A stretch of 64,000 nucleotides of DNA from Pseudomonas sp. LS44 (lineage in GTDB: Bacteria; Pseudomonadota; Gammaproteobacteria; Pseudomonadales; Pseudomonadaceae). The position numbers and the translations under genes were made by a program. The notes below the pieces were generated by a model. It ran no database searches. It saw only the letters and a list, made by a program, of their open reading frames with translations, and was not told where the DNA came from. Shown piece by piece: positions 40,489 to 53,428 of the stretch; the first letter of the stretch is position 1, and each line of letters opens with the position of its first letter. The DNA is taken from assembly GCF_024730785.1 (NCBI RefSeq), contig NZ_CP102830.1, positions 3,882,001 to 3,946,000 of the forward strand, in the 5' to 3' direction.

Positions 40489-41613
40489 CTACTCGGCCAC
40501 CAGCGGGTCGAGGGCGCGCACGTGCTCCACTTGCCAGCCGAGGGGCACCACGTCGCCGACCGCCAACGCGGGGTCAAGCTCGGCAATCGGCTGTTTAACG
40601 AAGAAGTCCGGCTTGCCACACACCTCCAGACGGATGCGCACGTGGTCACCGAGATAGATGAATTCGGCGACCGTGCCGGAAAAGCGATTCGCCGCCTGCT
40701 CGGCCTGCACCTGCAAGCGCACGCGCTCGGGCCGGATCGACAGGGTCACTGGCTCGCCCGGCTGGCCGACATTCACCGCCAGCGCCTCGACCCGCTCGCC
40801 GCCGGCCAGACCGACCACGCAGCGCTCGCCGGCATGGCTGAGCAAGTGGCCGTTGAGACGATTGTTCTCGCCGATGAAATTGGCCACGAAGGTATTGCGC
40901 GGCGCCTCGTACAACTCGCGCGGCGGGGCGATCTGCTGGATCTCGCCCTGATGGAACACCGCCACGCGGTCGGACATGGTCAGCGCCTCGCCCTGATCGT
41001 GGGTGACATACACCACAGTGACGCCGAGGCGCTGATGGATATGTTTGATCTCCATCTGCATGTGTTCGCGCAACTGCTTGTCGAGGGCGCCGAGCGGTTC
41101 GTCCATCAGCACCAGCTGCGGCTCGAACACCAGCGCGCGGGCCAGCGCAACGCGCTGTTGCTGGCCACCGGAAAGCTGACCGGGATAGCGGTGGCGGAAC
41201 TTGTCGAGCTGCACCATGGCCAGCGATTGCTTGACCTTCTCGCTGGCATCGCGCTTGTTCATGCCGCGCACCGACAGTGGGAAGGCCAGGTTCTCGGCCA
41301 CCGTCATGTGCGGGAACAGTGCGTAGTTCTGGAACACCATGCCGATGTCGCGCTTGTGCGGCGGCACGTTGTTGAGGGCGCGGTCGCCGAGGCGAATTTC
41401 GCCGGCGGTGGGCGTTTCGAAACCGGCGAGCATCATCAGACTGGTGGTCTTGCCCGATCCGGACGGCCCCAGCAGGGTGAGAAACTCGCCCTTGCGGATG
41501 TCCAAATTGAGGTCTTTGACGATCAGGCTTTCGCCGTCGTAGCTCTTCTGCACGCCACGGAAGCTCACCAGCACCTCACCGGCACCCACGTCACCCGTCA
41601 TACCCGCGCTCAT
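40489..41613 (-). CDS. agtA: ABC transporter ATP-binding protein, probable AgtA
   Basis: Energises the importer. With the start at the ATG 41613 (MSAGMTGDVGAGEVLVSFRG) it has 374 residues. Walker A is LLGPSGSGKTTSL (about 53-65), the ABC signature is YPGQLSGGQQQRVALARAL (about 150-168) and Walker B is QLVLMDEPLGALD. A C-terminal TOBE-like regulatory domain follows from about residue 260, as in PotA. It is the first gene of the four-gene operon. The start is uncertain by a few codons. Confidence 0.88.
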   Translation of the reverse strand: MSAGMTGDVGAGEVLVSFRGVQKSYDGESLIVKDLNLDIRKGEFLTLLGPSGSGKTTSLMMLAGFETPTAGEIRLGDRALNNVPPHKRDIGMVFQNYALFPHMTVAENLAFPLSVRGMNKRDASEKVKQSLAMVQLDKFRHRYPGQLSGGQQQRVALARALVFEPQLVLMDEPLGALDKQLREHMQMEIKHIHQRLGVTVVYVTHDQGEALTMSDRVAVFHQGEIQQIAPPRELYEAPRNTFVANFIGENNRLNGHLLSHAGERCVVGLAGGERVEALAVNVGQPGEPVTLSIRPERVRLQVQAEQAANRFSGTVAEFIYLGDHVRIRLEVCGKPDFFVKQPIAELDPALAVGDVVPLGWQVEHVRALDPLVAE

Positions 41614-41874
41614 CACCGCACCTTCAACAATTGTCCCGTGTTGAAAGCCTAGAGAAGCCTGCACGCCGCGCAAACCGTGAGGTATGCGCGATTGCTATAA
41701 GCAGAAGGGGTTAATTGCTTTTACGGATTGGCTAGCGCCGCGGGCGAGTGATCTCGCTGCGTCCTGGACACAGCGCCGCATTGGCGACATCACCCCTAGC
41801 GCGCCAACGCACGCCTGACAAACGCGAGGCGGCGCAGTAGGCTGGCCGCCATCTTCCCGGCTCGGAATGCCACG

Positions 41875-42861
41875 ATGCGCCACTCGTTCTGCTTGCCTTC
41901 GCTCGCGACCTGTCTCGTGCTGCTGGGTGCCGCTCAACCCCTGCAGGCTGCCGACACCACGGCGGAAAAACCCCCAGCGGCGCCGGTCATCGAGCGCGTG
42001 CACACCGAACGCAATGCCGATGCCGCCAGCGCCCTGGAACGCCAGTTGCCGGAGGCCGAGCAAGTGCTGCTAAAGAGCGCCGATGAATCCTTCCTCGGCC
42101 TGTGGCTGCCGGCCAATGTCAGCGCACCGAAGGGCGTGGTGATCCTTCTCCCCGGCGATGCGCAAAGCGCCGCTGCGCCCCGCGCCATCGGCCCGCTGCG
42201 CCAGAAGCTGCCGGATGCCGGCTGGCACACCCTGAGCCTCAACCTGCCCGATCCACAGGGCAGCGTACCGCCGCCGCGACCGGCAGATGCCACGCCACCG
42301 TCGCCTGCTGAAAAGAAATCAGAAGACGCCGCCAGCGCTCCTGTCGCTCCCGCCGAAGATCCGCCGGAACTCAGCGCCGAACAGCGCCAGGCGCACGCCG
42401 AACGGGTGCTGGCGCGCATCCAGGCCGGGATCGGCTATGCCCAGCAACAGCAGCCGACCAGCATCGTCCTGCTCGGCGCCGGCAGCGGCGCTTATTGGGC
42501 GGCGCGTTATCTGAGCGAACACGGCGACGCGCCGGTGCACAATCTGCTGCTGGTGGCCGCGCGCGTGCCAGACGGTTTCAGCCCGCCACTGGTGCAGCTA
42601 TTGCCACCGTTGAAGCTGGCCACCGGTGACTTCTACTACCAGGATCTGCCGACCGAGCGCGAGGCGGCGCGCCAGCGTCTGGCGGCCAGCAAACGCCAGG
42701 CGCAACCGGCCTATATCCAGGTGGCAATGAAGGCGTTACCGGGCGATCCGGCGACCGAGCAGGAGCAGTTGTTCCGGCGCATCAAGGGTTGGCTGGCACT
42801 GCATCTGCGCAGCGATCAAGCCACGCCGCCAGCCACTGCAGCGGGCACGCCGACGCCCTAA
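41875..42861 (+). CDS. DUF3530 family protein, probable exported alpha/beta-hydrolase-like protein
   Basis: A 328-residue protein with a signal peptide (about 1-26, ending QPLQAAD) and a DUF3530 body. A nucleophile-elbow-like segment LLGAGSGAYWAARYLSEH lies near residue 200, with Ser in an AGSGA context, and a hydrophobic strand IVLLG precedes it. A Pro/Ala/Glu-rich insert of about 40 residues (about 125-165) separates the halves. Function is unknown. It is convergent with the djlA-like gene, 15 bases away. Confidence 0.8.
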   Translation: MRHSFCLPSLATCLVLLGAAQPLQAADTTAEKPPAAPVIERVHTERNADAASALERQLPEAEQVLLKSADESFLGLWLPANVSAPKGVVILLPGDAQSAAAPRAIGPLRQKLPDAGWHTLSLNLPDPQGSVPPPRPADATPPSPAEKKSEDAASAPVAPAEDPPELSAEQRQAHAERVLARIQAGIGYAQQQQPTSIVLLGAGSGAYWAARYLSEHGDAPVHNLLLVAARVPDGFSPPLVQLLPPLKLATGDFYYQDLPTEREAARQRLAASKRQAQPAYIQVAMKALPGDPATEQEQLFRRIKGWLALHLRSDQATPPATAAGTPTP

Positions 42862-42876
42862 ACGCCGCAGCAGCGC

Positions 42877-43656
42877 TCAGCGAAAGCCGCGGCGCTCGCG
42901 GATCAGGCTGAAGGCGTTGTGCAATTCACGAGTCTTGTCGGTCGCTTCGCGCACCCGCGCCTGGGTGGCGCCGCTGCCCGCCAGCTTGTCCGGGTGATGA
43001 CGGCTGAGCAGACGTCGATAGGCGCGTTTGATGGCCGCCGGCTCGCTGTCATCCTTCACGCCGAGCAAGCGCAGCGCCTCCTGATAAGAGCCGCCGTGCG
43101 TCGGCATAGCACGCCCCGCCGGCTGGTAATCCTGGCCCAGGGCGAGCACCGCTTCACTGCGCCAACCCAGCCATTGTCCCCATTGCAGCAACGAATCGCG
43201 CTCGCGTGGCCCGACCCGGCCATCGGCCCAGATCATCCGCCAGCAGGCGCGCAACAATACTTCGCCGCGCTCGGGCCGAGCGCGCAAGCGCGACAAGGGT
43301 TGGCGCAATGAATGCTGGCCCAGCTTGCCACGGGAAAACGCCTCGATGGCCTTGCGCTGCCCGGAGTCGTCCAACTGCAGACGACGCATTTCCCCGCGGG
43401 CCATCTGGATGTGCGTCTCCAGTACCGGACCGTCGCTCTTGGCCAGCCGACCGAGCAGGACGAAGAGCAATTGCTCATCATCCGGCGGCGCGTCGCTCGC
43501 CAACGAGCCGCGCAGATGCCCGAACAGCGCCGACCAGCTATCCAGGCGCAGGCGCCGATCCACTACCTGGCCGAGTAAGGCGCCGAGCAAGGCTCCGGGA
43601 ATGCTCGCCAGCGCCAGTCCGGCGGTCGCGCCAATCACGGTTGCCGGCCAGAGCAT
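42877..43656 (-). CDS. djlA: DnaJ-like membrane-anchored co-chaperone (TerB-J domain)
   Basis: A 259-residue protein with an N-terminal hydrophobic, glycine-rich segment (VIGATAGLALASIPGALLGA, about 6-25), a TerB-like helical middle (about 55-175) and a C-terminal J domain. The J domain contains the invariant HPD in RRLLSRHHPDKLAG (about 215-228). This is the DjlA layout, although DjlA assignment is by architecture. The start is at the ATG 43656, one base after the murU stop, so it belongs to the amgK-murU operon. Confidence 0.85.
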   Translation of the reverse strand: MLWPATVIGATAGLALASIPGALLGALLGQVVDRRLRLDSWSALFGHLRGSLASDAPPDDEQLLFVLLGRLAKSDGPVLETHIQMARGEMRRLQLDDSGQRKAIEAFSRGKLGQHSLRQPLSRLRARPERGEVLLRACWRMIWADGRVGPRERDSLLQWGQWLGWRSEAVLALGQDYQPAGRAMPTHGGSYQEALRLLGVKDDSEPAAIKRAYRRLLSRHHPDKLAGSGATQARVREATDKTRELHNAFSLIRERRGFR

Positions 43657-43657
43657 C

Positions 43658-45363
<1,706 letters not shown>

Positions 45364-45490
45364 TATCAAGGGTCTCCGACGGCGCTAGCCGTTGTGCGGG
45401 GCATGCTTTATTATCCAGCATCTTTTTCAGCCCATCGAGAGGCGTGCGGCCCCAGCGGCCGATGGCGCGCAGGAAGCCCGGACTTATAAG

Positions 45491-48259
45491 ATGGCAGTTA
45501 ATAACTATCCCGCGTTTCGTAGAAAATTCCCGCTGCTGTTCACTGGCAGCCTTCTGGCCTTGCAGCCTTTAGCCACCCAATACGTCGTTGCCGCCGAGCA
45601 GTTCAACTGCCAGGTCTCCCCTACGGGCGGCTGGGTATGCGCACCGAAAGCCGAAACCGCCACCTTGCCGCCGCGCCCGGTGCACGATGCCAGCTCGGTC
45701 AGTTCGCCTGCCGAAGGCCGCGAGCAAGCCGGCGCCGCAGCGAGTACCACGCTGGTCACGGAAAGCCAGGGCAAGGGCCTCAAGTCGCGCAGCGCCGACT
45801 ATAGCCATCTCGACTGGATTCCGCGCGATCAACTGACCGCCGCCCAACTCGCGGAAACCGGCCCGTATTGTGCCGGCGCCTATATCGAACCCAGCCGGCC
45901 CGGTATGAGCGACAAGACGCCGCTGAGCGAGGCGCCAATGTACGTATCGGCCAAGGCCTCGCGCTACGAACAGGAAAAAGAAACCGCGACGCTGGCGGGT
46001 GACGTGGTCATGCGCCAGGGCAGCCTGCAGATCGAGGCTGACGAAGCCAGTCTGCATCAGGCGGAAAACCGCGGCGAGCTGACCGGCAACGTCAAGTTGC
46101 GCGACAACGGCGCGCTGGTCGTCGGCGATCACGCCGAGCTGCAACTGGATAACGGTGAAGCCAAGGTCGACAACGCCGAATACGTTTTGCACCAGTCGCA
46201 TACCCGCGGCAACGCGCAGTACGTCAAGCGTGAAGAAACCGCGATCATCCGCCTCAAGGACGGTACGTACACGCGCTGCGAGCCGGGCAGCAACGCCTGG
46301 AACCTGAAGGGCAACAACATCACCCTGAACCCGGCCACTGGCTTCGGCACCGCCACCAACGTGACGCTGCGAGTCAAAGACATCCCGGTGTTCTACACCC
46401 CGTACATCTATTTCCCGATCGACGACCGTCGCCAGTCCGGCTTCCTGCCGCCGAGCCTTGGTACTTCGTCCGACACTGGCTTCTTCATCGAGACGCCTTA
46501 TTACTTCAACCTGGCGCCGAATTACGACGCCACGCTGTATCCGACCTTCATGGCCAACCGCGGCTTGTTGCTGGAAGGCGAAGGTCGTTACCTGACCCCG
46601 AGCAGCGAAGGCCAAATCGGCGCCGCCTACCTGGACGACCAGGAAGACGAGCGCAAGCTGCAGTCCGAATATGAAGACCAACGCTGGCTGTACAACTGGC
46701 AGCACACCGGCGGCCTGAATTCACGCCTGCTGGCGGAAGTCGACTACACCGATATCAGCGATCCGTACTATTTCCAGGATCTGAAAACCGATCTGGGCAT
46801 CAACTCGACGTCTTTTGTCGATCAACGCGGCACACTCACCTGGCGCGGCGACAGCTATACCGCCCGCCTGAATGCCCATGCCTATGAACTGGCCACGGTC
46901 ACCGACATCACCCCTTATGACCAACTGCCGCAGCTCACCCTGGATGGCGCTTTGCCTTTCCAGCCAGGTGGGTTGAATTTGACCTATGGCACCGAGTTCG
47001 TGCGCTTCGATCGTGACTTGCGCGAAGGCAATTTCATCGATCAGGATGGCAACCCAGCGCCTTGGTATGACGAAAATATTCGAGGCTTGGCACGCGCCAC
47101 CGGTGACCGCGCGCATGTCGAGCCAGGCGTCAGCCTGCCGCTTGACTGGACCTGGGGCTTTCTCAAACCCTCGGTCAAATACCTCTATACCCAGTACGAC
47201 CTGGATCTGGACTCAAAGGGCTTGGACCCTAATCAGGGCGGTATCGCCAAAGCAGATTTTGACGACGCCCCCGATCGCGGCGTACCGATTTACAGCGTCG
47301 ACAGCGGCCTGTACTTCGACCGCAACGCGCAATGGTTCGGCAAAAACTATCGCCAGACCCTCGAACCGCGCCTGTTCTATCTGTATGTTCCCGAAGAAGA
47401 ACAGGATGACATCCCGATCTTCGACAGCGCCGAAAGCACCTTCAACTATTCCTCGCTGTTCCGCGAAAACCGCTTCTCCGGTCGTGATCGTGTCGGTGAT
47501 GCCAACCAGCTGTCCCTCGGCGCGACCAATCGCTGGATTCAGCCCGACGGCTTCGAGCGGCAAACCTTCAGCATCGGCCAGGCACTCTACTTTGCCGACC
47601 GCAAGGTGCAGATGCCAGGTATTGACTACCGCCTCCGCGAGGATGCGCAGTCCAATGTCTCGCCGTATGCTCTCGAGTACCTCTACCGCTTCAACCGCGA
47701 CTGGCGCTTCACGTCCGACTTCAACTGGGATCCGGACAGTCGCAGCACCCGCTCCGGCAGCGCAATGTTCCATTACCAGCCGGAAGACAATCCGAACAAG
47801 GTGGTCAATGCTGGGTTCCGCTACCGCAACGACACCGTGGTATACAACTCGAGCACTGGCCAATGGCAGCAGGGTGGCGACTACACCGACCCAGTCACCG
47901 GCCAGACCATCAAGGACTACTACAAAGTCGAGCAGCACGACCTATCGACCATTTGGCCACTCGTGCCGCAGTGGAGTGCAATCGCGCGCTGGCAATACGA
48001 CTACAGCCGCAACCGCACCCTCGAGGCCTTCGGTGGCTTCGAGTACGACAGTTGCTGCTGGAAGCTGCGCCTGATCAACCGTTACTGGGTCGATTACGAC
48101 GAGTACACCTTGTCGCCTGACCTGAATGAACAGGGTGATCACGGCATCTTCCTGCAAATCGTGCTGAAGGGCCTCGGTGGGGTCGTCGGCAATAAAGTCG
48201 AGAGTTTCCTCGATCAAGGCATCCAAGGTTATCGTGAACGTGAAGACCAAGCTTTCTGA
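45491..48259 (+). CDS. lptD: LPS assembly outer-membrane protein LptD
   Basis: The beta-barrel that, with LptE, inserts lipopolysaccharide into the outer leaflet. With the start at the ATG 45491 ([16 protein letters not shown]) it has 922 residues. A signal-like hydrophobic stretch precedes AAEQFNCQV. The OstA/LptA-like jellyroll covers about 165-300 ([20 protein letters not shown]), and the barrel fills the rest. Cysteines near the N-terminus (NCQV, WVCAP, YCAG) and a CC pair late in the protein ([10 protein letters not shown]) fit the inter-domain disulfides LptD needs. Its end overlaps surA. Confidence 0.95.
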   Translation: MAVNNYPAFRRKFPLLFTGSLLALQPLATQYVVAAEQFNCQVSPTGGWVCAPKAETATLPPRPVHDASSVSSPAEGREQAGAAASTTLVTESQGKGLKSRSADYSHLDWIPRDQLTAAQLAETGPYCAGAYIEPSRPGMSDKTPLSEAPMYVSAKASRYEQEKETATLAGDVVMRQGSLQIEADEASLHQAENRGELTGNVKLRDNGALVVGDHAELQLDNGEAKVDNAEYVLHQSHTRGNAQYVKREETAIIRLKDGTYTRCEPGSNAWNLKGNNITLNPATGFGTATNVTLRVKDIPVFYTPYIYFPIDDRRQSGFLPPSLGTSSDTGFFIETPYYFNLAPNYDATLYPTFMANRGLLLEGEGRYLTPSSEGQIGAAYLDDQEDERKLQSEYEDQRWLYNWQHTGGLNSRLLAEVDYTDISDPYYFQDLKTDLGINSTSFVDQRGTLTWRGDSYTARLNAHAYELATVTDITPYDQLPQLTLDGALPFQPGGLNLTYGTEFVRFDRDLREGNFIDQDGNPAPWYDENIRGLARATGDRAHVEPGVSLPLDWTWGFLKPSVKYLYTQYDLDLDSKGLDPNQGGIAKADFDDAPDRGVPIYSVDSGLYFDRNAQWFGKNYRQTLEPRLFYLYVPEEEQDDIPIFDSAESTFNYSSLFRENRFSGRDRVGDANQLSLGATNRWIQPDGFERQTFSIGQALYFADRKVQMPGIDYRLREDAQSNVSPYALEYLYRFNRDWRFTSDFNWDPDSRSTRSGSAMFHYQPEDNPNKVVNAGFRYRNDTVVYNSSTGQWQQGGDYTDPVTGQTIKDYYKVEQHDLSTIWPLVPQWSAIARWQYDYSRNRTLEAFGGFEYDSCCWKLRLINRYWVDYDEYTLSPDLNEQGDHGIFLQIVLKGLGGVVGNKVESFLDQGIQGYREREDQAF

Positions 48260-49547
48260 TTGCATGCGCCCGCTGCTGCTGGGCGCGCTGTTGCTGGGAA
48301 ACGCAACGCTGAGCACTCTGGCACATGCCGAAGTTCAACCACTGAATCGCGTTGTCGCGATTGTCGACAACGACGTGATCATGCAGAGCCAACTGGACCA
48401 GCGCCTGCGCGAGGTCCAACAAACCATCGCCAAGCGCGGTGCGGCGCTGCCGCCTGAGCATGTGCTCAGCCAGCAAGTGCTTGAACGCTTGATCATCGAA
48501 GACATCCAGCTGCAGATCGGCGAACGTTCTGGGATCCGGATCACCGACGAAGAGCTGAATCAGGCGATTGGCACCATCGCCCAGCGCAACAACATGAGCG
48601 TCGAGCAGTTCCGTGCGGCGCTCAGCCAGGACGGCCTGTCGTACGATGATGCACGCGATCAGGTGCGCCGCGAGATGATCATCAGCCGCGTGCGCCAGCG
48701 CCGGGTCGCCGAGCGCGTCCAGGTCACCGAGCAGGAAGTGCAAAACTTCCTGGCTTCGGATCTGGGCAAGATGCAGCTCTCCGAGGAATACCATCTGGCG
48801 AATATCCTCATCCCGGTGCCGGAAAGCGCCTCACCGGAGACCATTCAGGCCGCCAGCCGCCAAGCGGATGAGCTTTATCAGCAACTGCAGCAAGGCGCGG
48901 ACTTCGCCCAATTGGCGATTTCCCGCTCGGCCAGCGAAACCGCACTGGAAGGTGGCGACATGGGCTGGCGCAAAGCGGCGCAACTGCCCTCACCGTTCGA
49001 CACCATGATCGGCGCGCTGAAACCGGGTGAAGTGACCCAACCGATGCGCACCCCGGGCGGTTTCATCATCCTCAAGATGGTAGAGAAACGCGGCGGCGGC
49101 ACTCAGGTGCGCGATGAGGTGCATGTTCGCCACATTCTCATCAAACCGAGCGAGATTCGCAGTGAAGACGAGGCCAAGCGCCTGGTCGAGCGCCTCTACG
49201 AACGCATCGTCGCCGGCGAAGACTTCGCCGAGCTGGCGAAACGCTACTCGGAAGATCCAGGTTCGGCCCTGAATGGCGGCGACCTCAACTGGATCGACCC
49301 GAACGCCTTGGTGCCCGCGTTCCGTGAAGTGATGACCAACACTGCCAGCGGCGAGCTGTCGCCGCCGTTCAAGAGCCCCTACGGCTGGCATGTCTTGCAG
49401 GTCATAGGCCGTCGTGCCACGGACAGCAGCGAGCAGTTCCGTGAGCAGCAAGCGATGGGGGCCTTGCGCAATCGCAAGTACGACGAAGAGCTGCAAGCCT
49501 GGTTGCGCCAGATCCGCGACGAGGCCTACGTCGAAATCAAGCTCTAA
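48240..49547 (+). CDS. surA: Periplasmic chaperone and peptidyl-prolyl isomerase SurA
   Basis: Escorts outer-membrane proteins, including LptD, across the periplasm. I chose the GTG at 48240 ([20 protein letters not shown]), which overlaps the lptD end by 20 bases. An ATG at 48264 is the alternative and still leaves a signal peptide. The 435-residue protein shows the chaperone N-domain ([19 protein letters not shown]), two parvulin domains (about 175-275 and 288-385, the second with [19 protein letters not shown]) and a C-terminal helix. An intrinsic terminator follows. Confidence 0.95.
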   Translation: MKTKLSDCMRPLLLGALLLGNATLSTLAHAEVQPLNRVVAIVDNDVIMQSQLDQRLREVQQTIAKRGAALPPEHVLSQQVLERLIIEDIQLQIGERSGIRITDEELNQAIGTIAQRNNMSVEQFRAALSQDGLSYDDARDQVRREMIISRVRQRRVAERVQVTEQEVQNFLASDLGKMQLSEEYHLANILIPVPESASPETIQAASRQADELYQQLQQGADFAQLAISRSASETALEGGDMGWRKAAQLPSPFDTMIGALKPGEVTQPMRTPGGFIILKMVEKRGGGTQVRDEVHVRHILIKPSEIRSEDEAKRLVERLYERIVAGEDFAELAKRYSEDPGSALNGGDLNWIDPNALVPAFREVMTNTASGELSPPFKSPYGWHVLQVIGRRATDSSEQFREQQAMGALRNRKYDEELQAWLRQIRDEAYVEIKL

Positions 49548-49571
49548 ACGGGCTTGCTTGTTGAGACACCC

Positions 49572-49602
49572 AAGCCCGGCTAATCGCCGGGCTTTTTTAT
49601 TC
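49572..49602 (+). terminator. Intrinsic terminator after surA
   Basis: AAGCCCGGC and GCCGGGCTT form a nine-bp stem with a TAATC loop, followed by TTTTTATT. It ends the lptD-surA transcript 25 bases after the stop codon. pdxA then needs its own promoter or read-through. Confidence 0.92.
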
Positions 49603-49653
49603 CCTCCCGCTACGGCGTAAAGTGTTGGTTGCGCCCCGCACGAGAGCCCCACG

Positions 49654-50652
49654 ATGAGTGCCACCCCCTTATTTGCCCTGACCCCCGGCGAGCCGGCCGG
49701 CATAGGTCCTGACCTGTGCCTGCTGCTCGCACGCGACACCCAGCCTTACCCTTTGATCGCCATCGCCAACCGTGAGCTGCTCGCCGAACGAGCCGCGCAG
49801 TTGGCGCTGGACATCCGCCTGATCGACGTCGACCTTGCGCACCTGCCAGACCAACCGGCCCCTGCCGGTAGCTTGTATGTCTGGAATACCCCTCTAGCCG
49901 CCCCGGTCCAGGCTGGCCAGCTCGATCGCCGCAATGCAGCGTATGTGCTGGAAACTCTGACCCGCGCGGGCCAAGGCTGCATCGACGGTCACTTTGCTGG
50001 AATGATCACCGCGCCGGTGCACAAGGGCGTGATCAACGATGCAGGCATCTCCTTCTCCGGCCACACCGAGTTTCTCGCCGAGCTGACCGGCACCCCGCAA
50101 GTGGTGATGATGCTCGCTACTGGCGATCTGCGCGTCGCCCTGGTCACCACGCATCTGCCGTTGAAAGACGTCGCCGCCGCGATCACGCCCGAACGTCTGC
50201 GGCGGGTCACCCGCATTCTGCATGCCGATCTGCGCGACAAATTCGGCATCGCCGAGCCACGCATTCTGGTCTGCGGCCTCAACCCGCATGCCGGCGAAGG
50301 CGGTCATTTAGGCCGCGAAGAAATTGACGTGATCGAGCCAACACTTGATCAGCTGCGCGCCGAAGGCATGCAACTGATCGGCCCGCTACCAGCCGACACG
50401 CTCTTCACTCCGAAACATCTGCAACACTGCGACGCGGTGTTGGCGATGTATCACGATCAAGGCCTGCCAGTTTTGAAGTACAAGGGCTTCGGTGCTGCGG
50501 TAAACGTGACCCTCGGCCTGCCGATCATTCGCACCTCGGTCGACCACGGCACCGCGCTGGATCTCGCCGGTAACGGCAAGATCGACACCGGCAGTCTGCA
50601 AGTCGCGCTGGAAACCGCTTACGCCATGACTGCCAGCCGCACCCGCCGCTAG
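49654..50652 (+). CDS. pdxA: 4-hydroxythreonine-4-phosphate dehydrogenase
   Basis: NAD-dependent step of pyridoxal phosphate synthesis. The 332 residues match the family. Recognisable are the N-terminal [13 protein letters not shown] (about 8-20), the substrate segment [11 protein letters not shown] (about 135-145) and the metal-binding region [15 protein letters not shown] (about 266-280). It heads pdxA-rsmA-apaG-apaH, a widely conserved order. Confidence 0.97.
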   Translation: MSATPLFALTPGEPAGIGPDLCLLLARDTQPYPLIAIANRELLAERAAQLALDIRLIDVDLAHLPDQPAPAGSLYVWNTPLAAPVQAGQLDRRNAAYVLETLTRAGQGCIDGHFAGMITAPVHKGVINDAGISFSGHTEFLAELTGTPQVVMMLATGDLRVALVTTHLPLKDVAAAITPERLRRVTRILHADLRDKFGIAEPRILVCGLNPHAGEGGHLGREEIDVIEPTLDQLRAEGMQLIGPLPADTLFTPKHLQHCDAVLAMYHDQGLPVLKYKGFGAAVNVTLGLPIIRTSVDHGTALDLAGNGKIDTGSLQVALETAYAMTASRTRR

Positions 50653-50770
50653 CCGCCAGCTTAGCCGACCGTCCGGGAAGGCCGTGCAGCCTGAAACTCT
50701 GCAGCTTGATAGACTGCGCTTCTTTTGCAATGCGCCGCGAGCAAACCGCTCGCGGCCTGGAGTTGTTCCC

Positions 50771-51577
50771 ATGACCGAAAATTACCAACACCGCGCGCGC
50801 AAGCGTTTCGGGCAGAACTTCCTGCACGATGCGGGCGTGATCCACCGCATCCTGCGCGCCATCCATGCCCGTGAGGGCGAGCGCCTGGTGGAAATCGGCC
50901 CGGGGCAGGGTGCCCTTACCGAGGGTTTGCTGAGCAGCGGCGCGCATCTGGACGTGGTGGAACTGGACCTCGACTTGATCCCCATCCTGCGGGCAAAATT
51001 CGGTGAGCAAGCCAACTTCCGCCTCAATCAAGGCGATGCGTTGAAGTTCGATTTTCGTCAGCTGAGCACTGCCCCGCACAGCCTGCGGGTGGTCGGCAAC
51101 CTGCCCTACAACATCTCCACTCCGCTGATTTTCCATCTGCTGGAGCATGCCAACCTGATTGGCGACATGCATTTCATGCTGCAGAAAGAAGTGGTCGAAC
51201 GCCTGGCCGCAGTGCCCGGCGGCGGTGACTGGGGGCGCTTGTCGATCATGGTGCAGTACCACTGCCGGGTTGAGCACCTGTTCAACGTCGGCCCGGGCGC
51301 CTTCAATCCGCCGCCCAAGGTCGACTCGGCGATCGTCCGCCTGGTGCCACACGAGGTGCTGCCGCATCCGGCCAAAGATCACCGGCTGCTCGAGCGCGTA
51401 GTGCGCGAGGCGTTTAACCAGCGCCGCAAAACCCTGCGTAATACCCTCAAAAACCTGCTGAATGCCGATGCCATCGCGGCGGCCGAGGTGGACGGCAGCT
51501 TACGTCCGGAACAACTGGATCTGGCCGCCTTCGTGCGCCTCGCCGATCAGCTGGCCGGGCAGACAAGCCCGAGCTGA
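50771..51577 (+). CDS. rsmA: 16S rRNA dimethyladenosine transferase (KsgA)
   Basis: Dimethylates two adjacent adenines in the 3' helix of 16S rRNA during 30S maturation. The start at the ATG 50771 (MTENYQHRARKRFGQNFLHD, GGAG nine bases upstream) gives 268 residues. SAM motif I is VEIGPGQGALTEGLL (about 40-54) and the catalytic motif IV is NLPYNISTPL (about 113-122). Loss of this gene gives kasugamycin resistance in other bacteria; here it is intact. Confidence 0.97.
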   Translation: MTENYQHRARKRFGQNFLHDAGVIHRILRAIHAREGERLVEIGPGQGALTEGLLSSGAHLDVVELDLDLIPILRAKFGEQANFRLNQGDALKFDFRQLSTAPHSLRVVGNLPYNISTPLIFHLLEHANLIGDMHFMLQKEVVERLAAVPGGGDWGRLSIMVQYHCRVEHLFNVGPGAFNPPPKVDSAIVRLVPHEVLPHPAKDHRLLERVVREAFNQRRKTLRNTLKNLLNADAIAAAEVDGSLRPEQLDLAAFVRLADQLAGQTSPS

Positions 51578-51615
51578 GGTTTTAGACTCTTTATTCAGTT
51601 CGCCGAGCGCCTTCC

Positions 51616-51996
51616 ATGTCCGACTCTCGCTACCAGATCGACGTCAGCGTCGTTACTCGATATCTCCCGGAGCAATCGCAGCCGGACCAGAACCGCTTTG
51701 CCTTCGCCTACACCGTGACGCTGCATAACCGCGGCCAACTGCCGGCCAGGCTCCTGTCGCGGCATTGGATCATCACCGATGGCGACGGCCGCGTGCAGGA
51801 AGTCCGTGGCGCCGGTGTCATCGGCCAGCAACCACTGATCGCCGCTGACGCCAGCCATACCTACAGCAGCGGCACGGTACTGGCCACCCGCGTCGGCAAC
51901 ATGCAAGGCAGCTACCAGATGCTCGCCGAGGACGGTCACTCCTTCGACGCGCCGATCGCACCCTTTCGCCTGGCGATGCCCGGAGCCTTGCATTAA
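51616..51996 (+). CDS. apaG: ApaG protein
   Basis: A 126-residue single-domain protein with a fibronectin-like fold and unclear biochemical role. The glycine-rich family motif [17 protein letters not shown] (about 90-106) and [20 protein letters not shown] (about 48-67) are present. Its stop codon overlaps the apaH ATG by one base (TAATG), implying coupled translation. Confidence 0.95.
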   Translation: MSDSRYQIDVSVVTRYLPEQSQPDQNRFAFAYTVTLHNRGQLPARLLSRHWIITDGDGRVQEVRGAGVIGQQPLIAADASHTYSSGTVLATRVGNMQGSYQMLAEDGHSFDAPIAPFRLAMPGALH

Positions 51997-52820
51997 TGAC
52001 GGTGTATGCCGTCGGTGACCTGCAAGGCTGCCTGGACCCACTCAAATGCTTGCTACAACGTGTGGCCTTCGATCCGGCGCGCGATCGCCTGTGGCTGGTC
52101 GGCGATCTCGTCAACCGCGGTCCGCAATCGCTGGAAACCTTGCGCTTTCTGTATGCCATGCGCGATTCGCTGGTCTGCGTGCTCGGCAATCACGACCTGC
52201 ATCTGCTGGCGGTAGCGCATGACATCGAGCGCCTGAGAAAAGCCGACACCCTGAACGACATCCTCCAGGCGCCGGATCGTAATGACCTGCTCGACTGGCT
52301 GCGTCAGCAGAAGCTCATGCACTACGACACCGAACGCGAGATCGCCATGGTGCACGCCGGTATTCCGCCGCAGTGGTCGTTGAAAAAAGCCCTCAAATAC
52401 GCCGGCGAAGTCGAAGAAGCCCTGCGCGATGACGCCCGCCTGCGGCCCTATCTGGACGGCATGTACGGCAACGAACCGACAAAGTGGGACAAAGATCTGA
52501 AAGGCGTGACCCGCCTGCGGGTCATCACCAACTACTTCACCCGCATGCGCTTTTGCAAAGCCGACGGCACCCTCGATCTGAAAAGCAAAGAAGGTCTCGG
52601 CAGCGCGCCACCCGGTTATGCACCATGGTTCAGCCATGCGGAGCGCAAGACCCGCGGCCTGAAGCTGATCTTCGGCCATTGGGCCGCGCTCGAGGGTCGC
52701 TGCAACGAGCCCGGCCTGTTTGCCCTGGACACCGGCTGCGTGTGGGGCAACGCCCTGACCCTAATGAATGTCGACAGCGGTAAGCTGCACCGCTGCGACT
52801 GCCCGGAGAATCCCGCATGA
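51996..52820 (+). CDS. apaH: Symmetrical bis(5'-nucleosyl)-tetraphosphatase
   Basis: Hydrolyses Ap4A to ADP and can also remove Np4 caps from RNA. The 274-residue metallophosphatase has the four expected motifs: [10 protein letters not shown] (about 7-16), [12 protein letters not shown] (about 35-46), [12 protein letters not shown] (about 64-75) and a late FGHWAALEG (about 225). It overlaps apaG by one base and glpE by four. Confidence 0.97.
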   Translation: MTVYAVGDLQGCLDPLKCLLQRVAFDPARDRLWLVGDLVNRGPQSLETLRFLYAMRDSLVCVLGNHDLHLLAVAHDIERLRKADTLNDILQAPDRNDLLDWLRQQKLMHYDTEREIAMVHAGIPPQWSLKKALKYAGEVEEALRDDARLRPYLDGMYGNEPTKWDKDLKGVTRLRVITNYFTRMRFCKADGTLDLKSKEGLGSAPPGYAPWFSHAERKTRGLKLIFGHWAALEGRCNEPGLFALDTGCVWGNALTLMNVDSGKLHRCDCPENPA

Positions 52821-53146
52821 CCGAATTCAAGCGCATCCCCCCGCAACAGGCCCAGCAACTCCGCGAGCAAGGCGCCGTGGTGGTCGACATTCGCGATCCG
52901 CAAAGCTTCGCGCTTGGCCATATCACCGGCTCCCGGCATCTGGACAACCACTCGCTGCACGACTTCATCAGCCATGCCGATCTCGATCAGCCGCTGATCG
53001 TCTCCTGCTATCACGGCAACTCCAGTCAAAGCGCCGCCGCTTATCTGGCCGGCCAGGGCTTTTCCGAGGTGTACAGCCTCGATGGCGGGTTCGAGCTGTG
53101 GCGCGCGACCTACCCGGAGCAGACCAGCCGCGCGGCCGACGAATAA
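52817..53146 (+). CDS. glpE: Thiosulfate sulfurtransferase GlpE
   Basis: A single-domain rhodanese of 109 residues that moves sulfane sulfur to acceptors. The active-site loop is [15 protein letters not shown] (about 64-78), with the catalytic cysteine in CYHGNS. The first motif [18 protein letters not shown] (about 22-39) is also present. ATGA overlap with apaH suggests coupling. The name follows E. coli usage and does not imply a link to glycerol metabolism. Confidence 0.93.
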   Translation: MTEFKRIPPQQAQQLREQGAVVVDIRDPQSFALGHITGSRHLDNHSLHDFISHADLDQPLIVSCYHGNSSQSAAAYLAGQGFSEVYSLDGGFELWRATYPEQTSRAADE

Positions 53147-53428
53147 TTTTTCGTCGCCCGCCAATCCCGCACCAGCTCTGGGCTGGAACAGCTGTCTGAC
53201 GAACGGCACTCCACGGATATCCCTCCGCAGCCCTTGACCTTGCCGATTCCGAACTACTCTTACCTCAGGCCATCCAACCAAGGGAGAGCCGGCACACCGG
53301 CTTCCGGGCTATCGGCAGCGACCATTTAGGTGTTCTGGGGGGTTCTTGATCGGCCGATCAGTCGGCAGATTGCCAGCACCCGCATGACCGATACCGCACC
53401 GGCTCCTAGCATCGAGCGAGGTGACGTC

